Shown here: piece after piece, positions 24,805 through 32,615 of the stretch
Layout: each line of letters begins with the position of its first letter
Position numbering within the stretch: position 1 is the stretch's first letter
NCBI GenBank assembly: GCA_949935795.1
Contig: CATLFX010000013.1
Location: 1-57,343 of the forward strand
Direction: 5' to 3'
DNA from: an uncultured Oscillospiraceae bacterium
GTDB lineage: Bacteria; Bacillota; Clostridia; Oscillospirales; Oscillospiraceae
DNA length: 57,343 bases
The notes under the pieces: generated by a model
What the model was told of the DNA's origin: nothing
Database searches by the model: none
What the model saw: the letters and a program-made list of their open reading frames with translations, nothing else
Made by a program: the position numbers and the translations under genes

Positions 24805-25962
24805 TTAGATGCCCTTCTTCCGATACCGCTCCGCCATCTCGTCCAGGCCGACGGACTCGATCAGCGGGGCCTTGCCCACAGAGTCGAACTCCACAATCAG
24901 CGTGCCCACAACCTCTTTCACGCCGCGTTCGATGCAGTCCACCACACGGGCCACGTCGTCGTCGGGCACATTGCCGTACATGACGGTGTCCATGATGGGA
25001 GGCAGAAAGACCCGGGGGTCGAAAGCGGAGGGATTGTCCAGCAACAGCTTGTAGATGGGGCCAATGGAGACGCTGTCCCGAAGGGCGGCGCAGTCCCGGA
25101 ACAGCTCCCGCAGGTTGCGGGTGACAGCCAAACGGATGTCGGTGTCCACATTGATCTTGCGGATGCCCAGCTTGGACACCTCTTTGAGCTGCTCCTTCTT
25201 GATGCCGTAGGCGTCGTGGATGTCGCCGCCCAAAGCGTTGATCTCGCTGACGATGTACTGGGGCACGGTGGAGGAGCCGTGGCTCACCAGGGTGCCCTCG
25301 ATGCCCTCGTGCATCATGCACTCCTTAGTGGCGATGGCGATCTCCTTGCGGATCACAGTGTCCTTGCCCTTGTTGGCCCCGTGCTTGGTGCCGTAGCTGA
25401 TGGCCAGGGCGTCCACCCCGGTCTGACGGAAGAATTTCACCGCGTCCATGGGGTTTGTGTAGGTGGAGTTGGCGGCGAACACGTGGTCCTCCACTCCGGC
25501 CAGCACACCCAGTTCGCCCTCCACGGTAACGCCCCGCTCATGGGCGTACTTCACCACTTCTCGGGTAAGTTCCACGTTCTCATCGAAGGGCAGGGACGAG
25601 CCGTCGATCATGACGGAGGTGTAACCACCGGCAATAGCGGCCACACAGGAATCCAAATTTTTGCCGTGGTCCAAGTGGAGGGCCACCGGGATGGGGCTGT
25701 GCTCGGCGTACTTCTTCACCGCGTTGGCGATGTTCAGCGCACCCTTCTTTTTGTCCTCCAGGGTGCCCTGGGCGAAGTCGGTGCGGCCGCCCATGAAGGC
25801 GTTGGCCAGGTCCGCCCCCTGAAGGATGGCGGCGGAGCGGAACATCTCGTGGACCTCGATCACCGCCTTGGCCTGGCACACGGCGTTGACGTTAAAGGCC
25901 CCTTGGGCGTAGTTGTACTTCTCGGTGGCATCTAGGATGGCTTTCATTGGAACAAGCGGCAT
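24805..25962 (-). CDS. fba: class II fructose-bisphosphate aldolase-family protein
   Basis: This 385-residue zinc aldolase cleaves a ketose bisphosphate to DHAP plus an aldehyde. It has AQGAFNVNAVCQ, the metal motif ALHLDHGKN, VMIDGSSLPFDENV, VEGELGVLAG, YGTKHG and KINVDTDIRLA. It is 60-80 residues longer than typical class II enzymes because of a C-terminal region after the barrel. Some Clostridia aldolases share this extension, but the substrate could be non-standard. The ATG at 25962 has GGAAGGA six bases upstream. It is the first gene of the ten-gene run and has its own promoter upstream. Confidence 0.9.
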   Translation of the reverse strand: MPLVPMKAILDATEKYNYAQGAFNVNAVCQAKAVIEVHEMFRSAAILQGADLANAFMGGRTDFAQGTLEDKKKGALNIANAVKKYAEHSPIPVALHLDHGKNLDSCVAAIAGGYTSVMIDGSSLPFDENVELTREVVKYAHERGVTVEGELGVLAGVEDHVFAANSTYTNPMDAVKFFRQTGVDALAISYGTKHGANKGKDTVIRKEIAIATKECMMHEGIEGTLVSHGSSTVPQYIVSEINALGGDIHDAYGIKKEQLKEVSKLGIRKINVDTDIRLAVTRNLRELFRDCAALRDSVSIGPIYKLLLDNPSAFDPRVFLPPIMDTVMYGNVPDDDVARVVDCIERGVKEVVGTLIVEFDSVGKAPLIESVGLDEMAERYRKKGI

Positions 25963-26050
25963 TAGGTATCCTTCCTTTCGCTTTCGTGGGCGGGCCGGAC
26001 GGCCCTGTGTTTAGAAGCGGTACATGAGGGGTCTCCCCTGGAAAATTTTA

Positions 26051-26079
26051 ATTATTTAATTTATTTAAGAATACCTCAA
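26051..26079 (-). promoter_or_regulatory. candidate promoter of the aldolase-to-nagA operon
   Basis: On the minus strand TTGAGG (26074-26079), 17 bp, AATAAT (26051-26056), within an AT-rich island in otherwise GC-rich sequence. The transcript would have a leader of about 85 nt before the aldolase ATG. Confidence 0.5.
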
Positions 26080-26148
26080 ACTCTTCTCCAGCGCAAGCAG
26101 TAAAACTGCCTAGGATTTTCCGCCATTTCTTGTGCACAACGCCTAAAG

Positions 26149-26976
26149 TCAGGGCACAAACCCCTCAAAAATAGACGTGACTCCCGCCTGATCCAAGGTC
26201 TCCATGGTCTCCCGCTCCCGGACGGTCCAGTCCACCTCGTGGACGCCGTACAGCGCCCGCATCCACCGCAGGCTCAAATTTCCCCTATCCTTCCAGTTGT
26301 AGGCGATAAAGTCCGGGCGGGTAAAGGCGGTGGTAAGCAGGTTGGTGAGCACAAACCGGGCCGGAATGGACAAATTACTCACCTCGCTGTCCCGGAGGAA
26401 ATTCTGGCTCAGCTGGCCCCGGAGCACCCAGGGATACCGCTCCTTCAGCCGCAGCAGCGCCGCCGGATGGAAGGATTCCACGCAATAGACGCCGTTCCAG
26501 CCCTCCAGCGCCGCCATGACGGCGTCGGTGAGGGCGTTTGCGTTGCCGCCCTCCACTTTCAGCTCAATGACCAGGGGCGTCTTGCCCTCAAACAGCCCTA
26601 GAACCTCCTCGAACAGGGGGATTAGCTCTTCCGTCCCCATCAGCGGATAGTCCATGAGCTCCTCTTCGACGAGGTCCTCAATGCGCGCCTTTTTGCCGCA
26701 CACCCGGGTGAGGTCGCTGTCGTGGACCACCGCCAGATTGCCGTCCGCCATCAGGTGAACGTCCAGCTCTGCGCCGAAGCCGTGGTCAATGGCCCGCTGG
26801 AACGCCGCCATGGAGTTCTCCGGGACGCCCAGCTTCATGTCGTGGAGTCCCCGGTGGGCATAGCGCACACCCTCCAGCTTCTCCCAACCTGGCTGGTTCC
26901 GCCGGGGCTTCAGCAGCAGGCTCCAGGCCCCCAGCACGCCCGCGCAGCCCAGCGCCGCTTTTGTCATCTTATTCAT
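26149..26976 (-). CDS. membrane-anchored glycerophosphodiester phosphodiesterase
   Basis: This 275-residue GDPD-family enzyme hydrolyses glycerophosphodiesters to glycerol-3-phosphate and an alcohol. An N-terminal hydrophobic segment (ALGCAGVLGAWSLLL) anchors it. The catalytic domain has RYAHRGLHDMKLGVPENSMAAFQRA, GAELDVHLMADGNLAVVHDSDLTRV and LVIELKVEGG, holding the His/Glu/Asp metal site. The ATG at 26976 has GGGAG nine bases upstream. It is the last gene of a HAD-MFS-GDPD unit; phospholipid head-group or teichoic-acid salvage is a reasonable role. Confidence 0.9.
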   Translation of the reverse strand: MNKMTKAALGCAGVLGAWSLLLKPRRNQPGWEKLEGVRYAHRGLHDMKLGVPENSMAAFQRAIDHGFGAELDVHLMADGNLAVVHDSDLTRVCGKKARIEDLVEEELMDYPLMGTEELIPLFEEVLGLFEGKTPLVIELKVEGGNANALTDAVMAALEGWNGVYCVESFHPAALLRLKERYPWVLRGQLSQNFLRDSEVSNLSIPARFVLTNLLTTAFTRPDFIAYNWKDRGNLSLRWMRALYGVHEVDWTVRERETMETLDQAGVTSIFEGFVP

Positions 26977-27055
26977 ACTCTCTATCTCCCTAGCCCAACG
27001 CCTCAAAACGCTGCCGTTTTGCTGTCGGGCGCAAATTTTATGGGTTGAACCACAA

Positions 27056-27356
27056 ACAAACTAAGTTCTTTTTCGGTTCCTTTTTGTCACGCTTCGCCTG
27101 TTCGCCACGCGCGGCTTCCCGCTGACTCGGGCAAAACCCATCCGGGCCTCCGGCCCTCCTTGGGCTTTTGCCCTCGCTCTGGTCCATCCGCGCTGCTCAC
27201 GACGGCTCAGCGCTTCTCTGTTTTCGTTCAAGAAAAAGTACGCTGTGGGTCAAACAACCTGTCCGTTGCCGGGCGGCAGTGGAACAGCACCTGCCTGCGG
27301 ATGTCAGCGAACTAAAGTTCTTTTTCGGTTCCTTTTTCTTTCAAGAAAAAGGAACC
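27056..27356 (+). repeat. two copies of the dispersed hairpin element, the first split by an insert
   Basis: A left arm (AAGTTCTTTTTCGGTTCC, from about 27063) is interrupted at about 27087 by ~140 bp of GC-rich sequence. The right arm resumes at about 27227 (GTTCAAGAAAAAGTACG). A complete second copy follows, beginning GTCAGCGAACTAAAG (27303) and ending in a perfect 14-bp-arm hairpin, 27327-27356, directly behind the MFS stop. No gene is seen in this 380-bp gap. Confidence 0.7.
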
Positions 27357-27359
27357 ATA

Positions 27360-28703
27360 TCAATCGTCCATATCCTCAAAAGCGTCCAGTCCCTTCTTCA
27401 CCTCCGCCCTGCTGTCTCCGTGGCGGACAAACAGCATGGTGATAAAGCTCATGGCCACGAAAAACGCGGCGTAGGGGAACAAAATCTGGTAGCTGATATG
27501 CTTCATCAACGTCCCCGCCAGCACCGGAGTGACCACCTGGGCCGTCATGGACGCGGTGTAGTAGTAGCCGGTGAACTTGCCCACGTCCGACCCCTTGCAC
27601 ATCTCCACCACCATGGGCAGGGAATTGACGTTGATGGCCGCCCAGGCCAGGCCCACCAGGGCAAAAACCACATACATGGGGGCTGTGATGGTGTGGGCGG
27701 CGCGGGTCATGAAGAAGCCCGCAGCAAAGCAGGCGGTGAGCAGGATTACTCCCGCTTGAATGGTGCGCTTCCGCCCGAATTTGGAGGCCACGACCCCGAT
27801 GGGGATATAGGATACGATGGCCCCCACGGTGGCCACCATCAGGCAGGTGTTGGTACCGCCGATCCCCTCCCCCATCACCTGGGACACATAAGTGGAAAAC
27901 CAGGTGGTGACGCCATTATAGCCCACGAACCACAGGGCGATGGAGGCCAGCAGAAAGCCCAGGCTCCTCTTCACCGGCCCGGGCAGCACCTCGCCGCCGC
28001 TGCCGTCGTCCTTAGCCAGGTTCCACTCCGGGTGCTTTTTCTCCAGCGCCCGGTTTTCCTCCGCCAGCTTGGGTTCCCGGATGGTGAACAGCAGCACCCC
28101 CACCGACGCCAGCATAATGAGGGACACCAGGAAAAACAGCGGCTGGTAGTCCACATGGACCAGCCCGTGGGTCTTCTCCCTGGGATAGAGCAGTACGCTG
28201 ATGCCCAGATAGAGCACGCCGCCCACCGCCCCCATCAGGTTGATGATGGCGTTTCCTTTGGAGCGCAGGGGCTTGGGGGTGACGTCGGGCATGAGGGCCA
28301 CGGCGGGCGAGCGGTAGGTGCCCATGGCGATGAGCAGCAGGCCCAGCACGATGACAAAGCTCACCAGCTTGAAGGGGGCGGCCTGCCGGAAGTAGCTGTT
28401 GTCCAGCACGGGCAGCAGGTTCATCAGCACCACCGCCCCGGCGGTGCCCGCCAGGATGTAGGGGGTGCGCCGTCCCAGCTTTGTGTTGGTGCGGTCGGAC
28501 AGGCCCCCAAAGAAGGGCAGCAGGAACAGGGCCAGGATGTTGTCCGCCGCCATGATGGCCCCGGTGAGAGACTCGTCCATCTGGAAGGTGTTTTTCAGGA
28601 TGAGGGGCACCAGGTTGTCGTACATCTGCCAGAAAGAGCAGATGGACAGAAACGCCAAGCCCACCAGAATGGTCCGCTTGTTGTTCAGCTTCAGCTCATT
28701 CAT
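27360..28703 (-). CDS. MFS transporter of the SLC45/GPH-like sugar transporter type
   Basis: This 447-residue membrane protein has about 12 predicted helices. The family loop reads GGLSDRTNTKLGRRTPYIL between helices 2 and 3, and a second RKR-containing loop (ASKFGRKRTIQ) lies in the C-terminal half. SLC45-like and GPH carriers move sugars or glycosides with a cation. It sits between a HAD phosphatase (adjacent, two bases) and a glycerophosphodiesterase, so a phosphorylated or glycerol-linked substrate is possible. The start has only a weak purine-rich ribosome site and probably depends on coupling to the HAD gene. Confidence 0.85.
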   Translation of the reverse strand: MNELKLNNKRTILVGLAFLSICSFWQMYDNLVPLILKNTFQMDESLTGAIMAADNILALFLLPFFGGLSDRTNTKLGRRTPYILAGTAGAVVLMNLLPVLDNSYFRQAAPFKLVSFVIVLGLLLIAMGTYRSPAVALMPDVTPKPLRSKGNAIINLMGAVGGVLYLGISVLLYPREKTHGLVHVDYQPLFFLVSLIMLASVGVLLFTIREPKLAEENRALEKKHPEWNLAKDDGSGGEVLPGPVKRSLGFLLASIALWFVGYNGVTTWFSTYVSQVMGEGIGGTNTCLMVATVGAIVSYIPIGVVASKFGRKRTIQAGVILLTACFAAGFFMTRAAHTITAPMYVVFALVGLAWAAINVNSLPMVVEMCKGSDVGKFTGYYYTASMTAQVVTPVLAGTLMKHISYQILFPYAAFFVAMSFITMLFVRHGDSRAEVKKGLDAFEDMDD

Positions 28704-28705
28704 AC

Positions 28706-29542
28706 TTACACGCTCTTTTCCTCAATTTGGCGGGCGGACTCAGCCCGCTCCTCCTCCCAGGCCCTGTGGAGGGCGGCCAGGCTGTCGAACACCCAGGTGG
28801 GCTTTACCTCGCTGGACTCCAGGTCCGCCAGCGTCCCCTCCCCGGACAGGACGAAGGCGGTGTCCACCCCGGCGTTGAATCCCGCGGTGATGTCGGTGTA
28901 CAGCCGGTCCCCCACCATCACCGTCTTTTCCGGGGGAACTCCCGCCCGGGCCATGGCCAGCCGCGCCATGGCGGGCTGGGGCTTGCCAATCACCCGGGGA
29001 CGCCGCCCGGTGGCCCGGAAAAGCATCTCGCACACGCTGCCGCAGTCGGGCACGGACCCGTACCAGGTGGGGCACACCCAATCCGGGTTGGCGGCGATGA
29101 AATCCACCCCCCGGTTCAGCAGGATGCAGGCGTCCTCCAGCTTCTGGAAGGCCAGCTCGGTGTCGAAGCCGATGACCAGGCAGTCCACCTTGTCCTCCCG
29201 GCGGTCCGTCACAGGGATGCCCGCCGCCCGGAGCTGGCCCTGAAAGCTTTTTGTGCCGAACACATAGCACAGCCGGTACGCGGGCCCGGACAGCAGGTCG
29301 GCGATCAGTGCGTCCACCGAGGTGACGAACTCCTCCCGCACCGCGTGGACGCCCATCCCCGCCAGCTTGTTGATATAGTCCTGCCCCGACTTGGAGGAAT
29401 TGTTGGTGAGAAACCGGTATTTACACCCGTTTCTCTTCACCGCCTCCAAAAAAGGGATGGTCCAGGGGAACAGGTCCCGGTCCAGATAGATGGTGCCGTC
29501 CATATCCAGCAGAAACAGCTCCTTGTCTCCCAGCCGCGCCAT
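28706..29542 (-). CDS. HAD superfamily IIA phosphatase (NagD-like)
   Basis: This 278-residue protein has the HAD motifs: FLLDMDGTIYL (catalytic Asp pair), LTNNSSKSG (motif II), GKPQPAM (motif III Lys) and TVMVGDRLYTDI (motif IV). The IIA cap domain is present and the length fits NagD/AraL/phosphoglycolate or glycerol-phosphate phosphatases. It is the first gene of the HAD-MFS-GDPD operon, so dephosphorylating a sugar or glycerol phosphate is plausible. The ATG has GGGAGGGA upstream. Confidence 0.9.
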   Translation of the reverse strand: MARLGDKELFLLDMDGTIYLDRDLFPWTIPFLEAVKRNGCKYRFLTNNSSKSGQDYINKLAGMGVHAVREEFVTSVDALIADLLSGPAYRLCYVFGTKSFQGQLRAAGIPVTDRREDKVDCLVIGFDTELAFQKLEDACILLNRGVDFIAANPDWVCPTWYGSVPDCGSVCEMLFRATGRRPRVIGKPQPAMARLAMARAGVPPEKTVMVGDRLYTDITAGFNAGVDTAFVLSGEGTLADLESSEVKPTWVFDSLAALHRAWEEERAESARQIEEKSV

Positions 29543-29604
29543 CTGTCTCCCTCCCTGTCCCCGGCGGCGGAGGAAAGTATTTTCCTTCCGCCAATGTGAA
29601 ATTT

Positions 29605-29633
29605 ATTTTAGCACACTTTTCCCGCGCTGTCTA
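29605..29633 (-). promoter_or_regulatory. promoter of the HAD-MFS-GDPD operon
   Basis: On the minus strand TAGACA (29628-29633), 17 bp, TAAAAT (29605-29610), about 60 bases before the HAD start codon. Each hexamer is one base off consensus. Confidence 0.6.
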
Positions 29634-29685
29634 CGAAATTTGTAAAAATTGACTGAAACTTCCGGCTATTTCCTGCCCGCTCCCA

Positions 29686-29714
29686 TTGTTTTTACCATTG
29701 CGTTATGGTAATCT
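29686..29714 (+). promoter_or_regulatory. promoter with a 20-bp dyad in its spacer
   Basis: TTGTTT (29686-29691), 17 bp, TAATCT (29709-29714). The inverted repeat TTACCAT-N6-ATGGTAA (29692-29711) fills the spacer, as an operator would. It precedes the secreted membrane-protein gene at 29805. Confidence 0.45.
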
Positions 29715-29804
29715 ATTCCTGCGGGGAAATTCCCGCCCTGCCGCGCCGGGGCTGGGCGCATTTTCACCGCATGGAGGATATCTTGTACAAAAAAGGAGGT
29801 TTTC

Positions 29805-30668
29805 ATGAAAAAGAAGCCAAGCTCTCTTGCCCGCGCACTCCCTGCCCTGCTGCTGTGCCTGCTCTGCCTGGTCCCCACCGCTTACGCCGACATGGGGCCC
29901 AAGCCGGAGGTCACCATCACCGTGGTCAACGCCCCGGAGGGGACGCTCTATCTGGACCTGTTGACCGAGGAAACGCCTACGGAGCATCCCTATTCCAACC
30001 TCGACAACTATGACCCAGCCATCCTGGAAAGCCTGCGCTCCCTGGAGGGAGACGGCTGGGTGCTGGCCTACTCCACCGGGGTGTCTGGTCCGCCTGTGTT
30101 CGGCGATCTCCGCCCCCGGGAGGACGGAACGTGGCATTTCAGCTATCACGGCGTGCCCGTCGCGTTCCGTGTGGCCGCCGCTACCGCTGACGAGGCCAGG
30201 GCCGTGGAAGAGATCTATACCCGGCCGTTCGTCTGCCACATCGTTTACGACTGGGAGGCCAACACGGTCCAGGAGGCTACGCCCCCGCTCCTGCGGTTTT
30301 TCGTCCGGCTGGCCTCCACCCTTCTCCCCACCCTGGTCATCGAGGGTGTGATTTTCTGGCTGTTCGGCTTCCAGAAAATGAAAAGCTGGATTGTGTTCCT
30401 CATCGTCAACATCGCTACGCAAATCGGCCTGCACCTGGCCGCGGGGGTGTCGATTTCCCTGTCCGGCTGGCATTTTTTCAACTACTTCTTCGTTGCCATA
30501 CTCCCGGAGCTTGTCATCTGGGCAGTCGAGGCGGCCGCCTACGCCTGTCTCGTGCAGGAGCGCTCCCGCGGGCGGCGGGTGGGGTACGCTTTCGCTGCCA
30601 ACATCGCCAGTTTCGCGCTGGGTTACTTTCCCCTCCACCTGCTCTACGGTTTTCTGAAAAGCCTGTGA
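29805..30668 (+). CDS. uncharacterised exported membrane protein
   Basis: I do not recognise a characterised family. The 287-residue protein starts with a clear signal peptide (SLARALPALLLCLLCLVPTAYA, cleavage about residue 28). It then has an extracytoplasmic domain of ~130 residues beginning MGPKPEVTITVVNAPEGTLYLDL. Four hydrophobic segments follow in the second half (LVIEGVIFWLFGF, IVFLIVNIATQIGLHLAAGV, FVAILPELVIWAVEAAAYACL, FAANIASFALGYFPLHLLYG). Similar proteins occur in Clostridia as hypothetical membrane proteins. AAGGAGG lies before the ATG. It is monocistronic and converges on ribU. Confidence 0.8.
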   Translation: MKKKPSSLARALPALLLCLLCLVPTAYADMGPKPEVTITVVNAPEGTLYLDLLTEETPTEHPYSNLDNYDPAILESLRSLEGDGWVLAYSTGVSGPPVFGDLRPREDGTWHFSYHGVPVAFRVAAATADEARAVEEIYTRPFVCHIVYDWEANTVQEATPPLLRFFVRLASTLLPTLVIEGVIFWLFGFQKMKSWIVFLIVNIATQIGLHLAAGVSISLSGWHFFNYFFVAILPELVIWAVEAAAYACLVQERSRGRRVGYAFAANIASFALGYFPLHLLYGFLKSL

Positions 30669-30670
30669 TG

Positions 30671-30706
30671 AAAAAGTCCCCCCTCCGGCTGAGCCGGAGG
30701 GGGGAC
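30671..30706 (-). terminator. rho-independent terminator between convergent genes
   Basis: A long perfect GC stem (GTCCCCCCTCCGGC against GCCGGAGGGGGGAC, 30676-30706) has a three-base loop. On the minus strand it is followed by TTTTT, so it terminates ribU; it also blocks the plus-strand gene. Confidence 0.9.
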
Positions 30707-30714
30707 AAGCTGTG

Positions 30715-31437
30715 TTACCGCATGCGCAGCAGGCGTTCAATGTGCTTGTAGAGGAAGAAAGTGACCACCGACACCAGCGCTCCCTTGAGCAGGTTGAAGG
30801 GGACCACGGCGAACAGCACCAGGGTATTGACGCTGACGATGGCGGGATTGACGGCGGTGCCCATGCCGATGATGACATCCAGCGGCTGGCCGAACAGGAC
30901 GGAGAAGGCGGGAATCAGGTAGACGGCGTTGAACAGGCTGCCGAACACGGTCATGGCGGCGGTGCCAATCCCCATGCCGATGATAGCGCCGGTCTTGGTT
31001 TTGTTCGCGAAATACGCCACCGAGGCGGGCAGGATGAAGGAACAGCCCACCACAAAGTTGGCCAGGTCGCCCACAAAGGCGGTGGACGTGCCTTTCAGAA
31101 ACAGCTTCAGCACCACCTTCAGGAACTCACATACCACCCCGGCCACCGGGCCCATGGAGAAGGAGCAGATGAGCACCGGAATCTCGCTGAAATCCAGCTC
31201 ATAGAAGCCGGGGGCGAAGGGCAGAGGGAACTCGAAGTACATCAGCACGGCGGCGATGGCGGCGAAAATGCCTACGTAAGCCGTCCTGCGGGCGGGGGAC
31301 TGTTTCTCCGGCTTGAGCCACAGCCGCTCCAGCAGCACGGCCAGCGCGAATACGCCCGCGAACACCGCCAGGCACATCAGCAGGAACATGGCGTTGTCCA
31401 CCACCGCCGCCAAAAGCTTTTCTGGATTTTCCAACAT
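30715..31437 (-). CDS. ribU: riboflavin ECF transporter S component
   Basis: This 240-residue membrane protein is the substrate-binding subunit that captures riboflavin for an energy-coupling-factor importer. Family features are FPLPFAPGFYELDFSEIPVLI and FLKGTSTAFVGDLANFVVGC, within about six helices. An N-terminal extension with one extra helix (residues ~10-35) precedes the usual start of RibU. The FMN riboswitch upstream supports the flavin assignment. The ATG at 31437 follows GGGAGG by seven bases; the ATG five codons earlier has no site. ECF ATPases must be encoded elsewhere. Confidence 0.92.
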   Translation of the reverse strand: MLENPEKLLAAVVDNAMFLLMCLAVFAGVFALAVLLERLWLKPEKQSPARRTAYVGIFAAIAAVLMYFEFPLPFAPGFYELDFSEIPVLICSFSMGPVAGVVCEFLKVVLKLFLKGTSTAFVGDLANFVVGCSFILPASVAYFANKTKTGAIIGMGIGTAAMTVFGSLFNAVYLIPAFSVLFGQPLDVIIGMGTAVNPAIVSVNTLVLFAVVPFNLLKGALVSVVTFFLYKHIERLLRMR

Positions 31438-31464
31438 AAAAATACCTCCCAAAGTAGTTTGAAA

Positions 31465-31490
31465 CGCCTGAAAGCACTGTCTTCCAGGCG
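31465..31490 (-). terminator. riboswitch expression-platform hairpin
   Basis: On the minus strand CGCCTGGAAG pairs with CTTTCAGGCG and is followed by TTTC, between the FMN aptamer and the ribU ribosome site. It is the likely terminator formed when FMN is bound, though the U-run is short. Confidence 0.55.
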
Positions 31491-31516
31491 CGACACTACC
31501 TCAAGAGGGGTCACGC

Positions 31517-31626
31517 GTCTTCTTCCATCCGGACTATACCGTTGGTCCCGGAGTTTCACCGAGTCAACCGCTCGCGCGGGTCGCGGACTGTACCGCCAGT
31601 GGGGAATTTCACCCCGCCCTGAAGAC
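31517..31626 (-). ncRNA. FMN riboswitch (RFN element)
   Basis: The minus strand carries the full conserved FMN aptamer. P1 arms are GTCTTC and GAAGAC. The conserved blocks AGGGCGGGGTGAAATTCCCC, ACTGGCGGTA, AGTCCGCGACCCG, GGTGAAACTCCGGGACC, AACGGTATAGTCCGGATG and GAAGA appear in order. It controls ribU, lowering expression when FMN is plentiful. Confidence 0.97.
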
Positions 31627-31650
31627 AATCATTCACTTGTTCCGCCCCAT

Positions 31651-31679
31651 ATTATATGCTCTGCCTATAAAAAATGCAA
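31651..31679 (-). promoter_or_regulatory. ribU promoter
   Basis: On the minus strand TTGCAT (31674-31679), 17 bp, TATAAT (31651-31656), starting transcription just before the FMN aptamer. Confidence 0.75.
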
Positions 31680-31733
31680 GTCTTTTTTCATCGAATACAG
31701 CCTCAATTTTTAAAACTAACGTTCTATTTTCTC

Positions 31734-31762
31734 TTGACATTTTCCCAATCGTATAGTACAAT
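31734..31762 (+). promoter_or_regulatory. promoter of the SLOG-family gene
   Basis: TTGACA (31734-31739), 17 bp, TACAAT (31757-31762), about 30 bases before the ATG at 31792. It is divergent from the ribU promoter. Confidence 0.75.
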
Positions 31763-31791
31763 TGTATCTAGCATTACGGGGAGGGACTGCC

Positions 31792-32331
31792 ATGGCAACC
31801 GACGAGAGCCGCACCTGCTGTTTCACCGGCCACCGGCCGGACAAGCTGCCCTGGGGGCTGAACGAAAACGACCCCCGCTGCGCCGCGCTGAAGGCCAGCC
31901 TGAGCCGGGAGCTGGACGGGCTGTACCGCCGGGGATTCCGGCACTTCATCTCCGGCATGGCCATGGGCTGTGACCTGTACTTCGCCGAGGCCGCGCTGGC
32001 CCTGCGGGAGCGATTCCCCGGTGTGACGGTAGAGGGGGCGGTCCCCTGCCCCACCCAGGCCCAGAAATGGCCGGAGGCCCTCCGCCGCCGGTGGCGGGCC
32101 CTTCTGGACGCCTGCGACCTGGAGACGGTGGTCCAGCGCAATTACGACCGCTGGTGCATGCTCCGCCGGGACCGCTATATGGTGGACCGCTCCGCCGCCG
32201 TGCTGGCGGTGTTCGACGGTACCCCCGGGGGAACCCAGTACACCCTGAACTACGCCATGGACAAAAAGCGGGAGATCCTGCTGCTGGACCCCGCCCGGCC
32301 GGACCGGGCCGCCGCCCATTTCACCATATGA
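31792..32331 (+). CDS. SLOG-domain protein, DUF1273/YpsA-like
   Basis: This 179-residue protein has the YpsA/DUF1273 start CCFTGHRPDKLPWG, the nucleotide-binding segment FISGMAMGCDLYFAEAAL, and the distal VLAVFDGTPGGTQYTLNYA. SLOG domains bind nucleotide-derived or NAD-related ligands; YpsA affects cell division and stress in Bacillus. No cellular role can be assigned here. The ATG at 31792 has GGGAGG six bases upstream and is preferred over the ATG ten codons earlier. It ends in a hairpin shared with the convergent small gene. Confidence 0.85.
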   Translation: MATDESRTCCFTGHRPDKLPWGLNENDPRCAALKASLSRELDGLYRRGFRHFISGMAMGCDLYFAEAALALRERFPGVTVEGAVPCPTQAQKWPEALRRRWRALLDACDLETVVQRNYDRWCMLRRDRYMVDRSAAVLAVFDGTPGGTQYTLNYAMDKKREILLLDPARPDRAAAHFTI

Positions 32332-32363
32332 AGCGCCCCGCCGGGTTGTCCGGCGGGGCGCTT
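32331..32363. terminator. 14-bp GC hairpin between convergent genes
   Basis: AAGCGCCCCGCCGG pairs perfectly with CCGGCGGGGCGCTT around a five-base loop. It overlaps the SLOG stop codon and lies four bases from the stop of the minus-strand small gene. U-runs are poor on both sides. Confidence 0.65.
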
Positions 32364-32366
32364 CCC

Positions 32367-32546
32367 TCACATTTTGAACGAGCCGTTGAAGTGCTCCACG
32401 ACCTCGCCCACGGCCTTGATGGCTTTTCCCGCCGCCTTCTGGGCGGTGTGCTTTTTCTTCTTGGGCATCATCATCAGGCCGATGGCCCCGGCCGCCGCCA
32501 TGGTGGCCCCGGCGATGGGCAGCATGGCTTTTTTGTCCATTCTCAT
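32367..32546 (-). CDS. small 59-residue protein with one membrane-type segment
   Basis: It begins MRMDKKAMLPIAGATMAAAG and continues into AIGLMMMPKKKK, then an amphipathic Lys/Ala-rich helix (AQKAAGKAIKAVGEVVEHF). A glycine/alanine hydrophobic stretch (residues ~8-27) followed by a lysine cluster suggests a single-pass or membrane-surface peptide with the C-terminus inside. AAGGAG lies nine bases before the ATG at 32546. The composition and ribosome site support a real gene although it is short. It resembles small hypothetical proteins common in this family of bacteria; function unknown. Confidence 0.75.
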   Translation of the reverse strand: MRMDKKAMLPIAGATMAAAGAIGLMMMPKKKKHTAQKAAGKAIKAVGEVVEHFNGSFKM

Positions 32547-32615
32547 GACTCATCACTCCTTCGCCCTGCTAGCTTGCCCCGTTTTCCGGGAAAGAGTGAG
32601 ATTTTCAGCTGGAAA

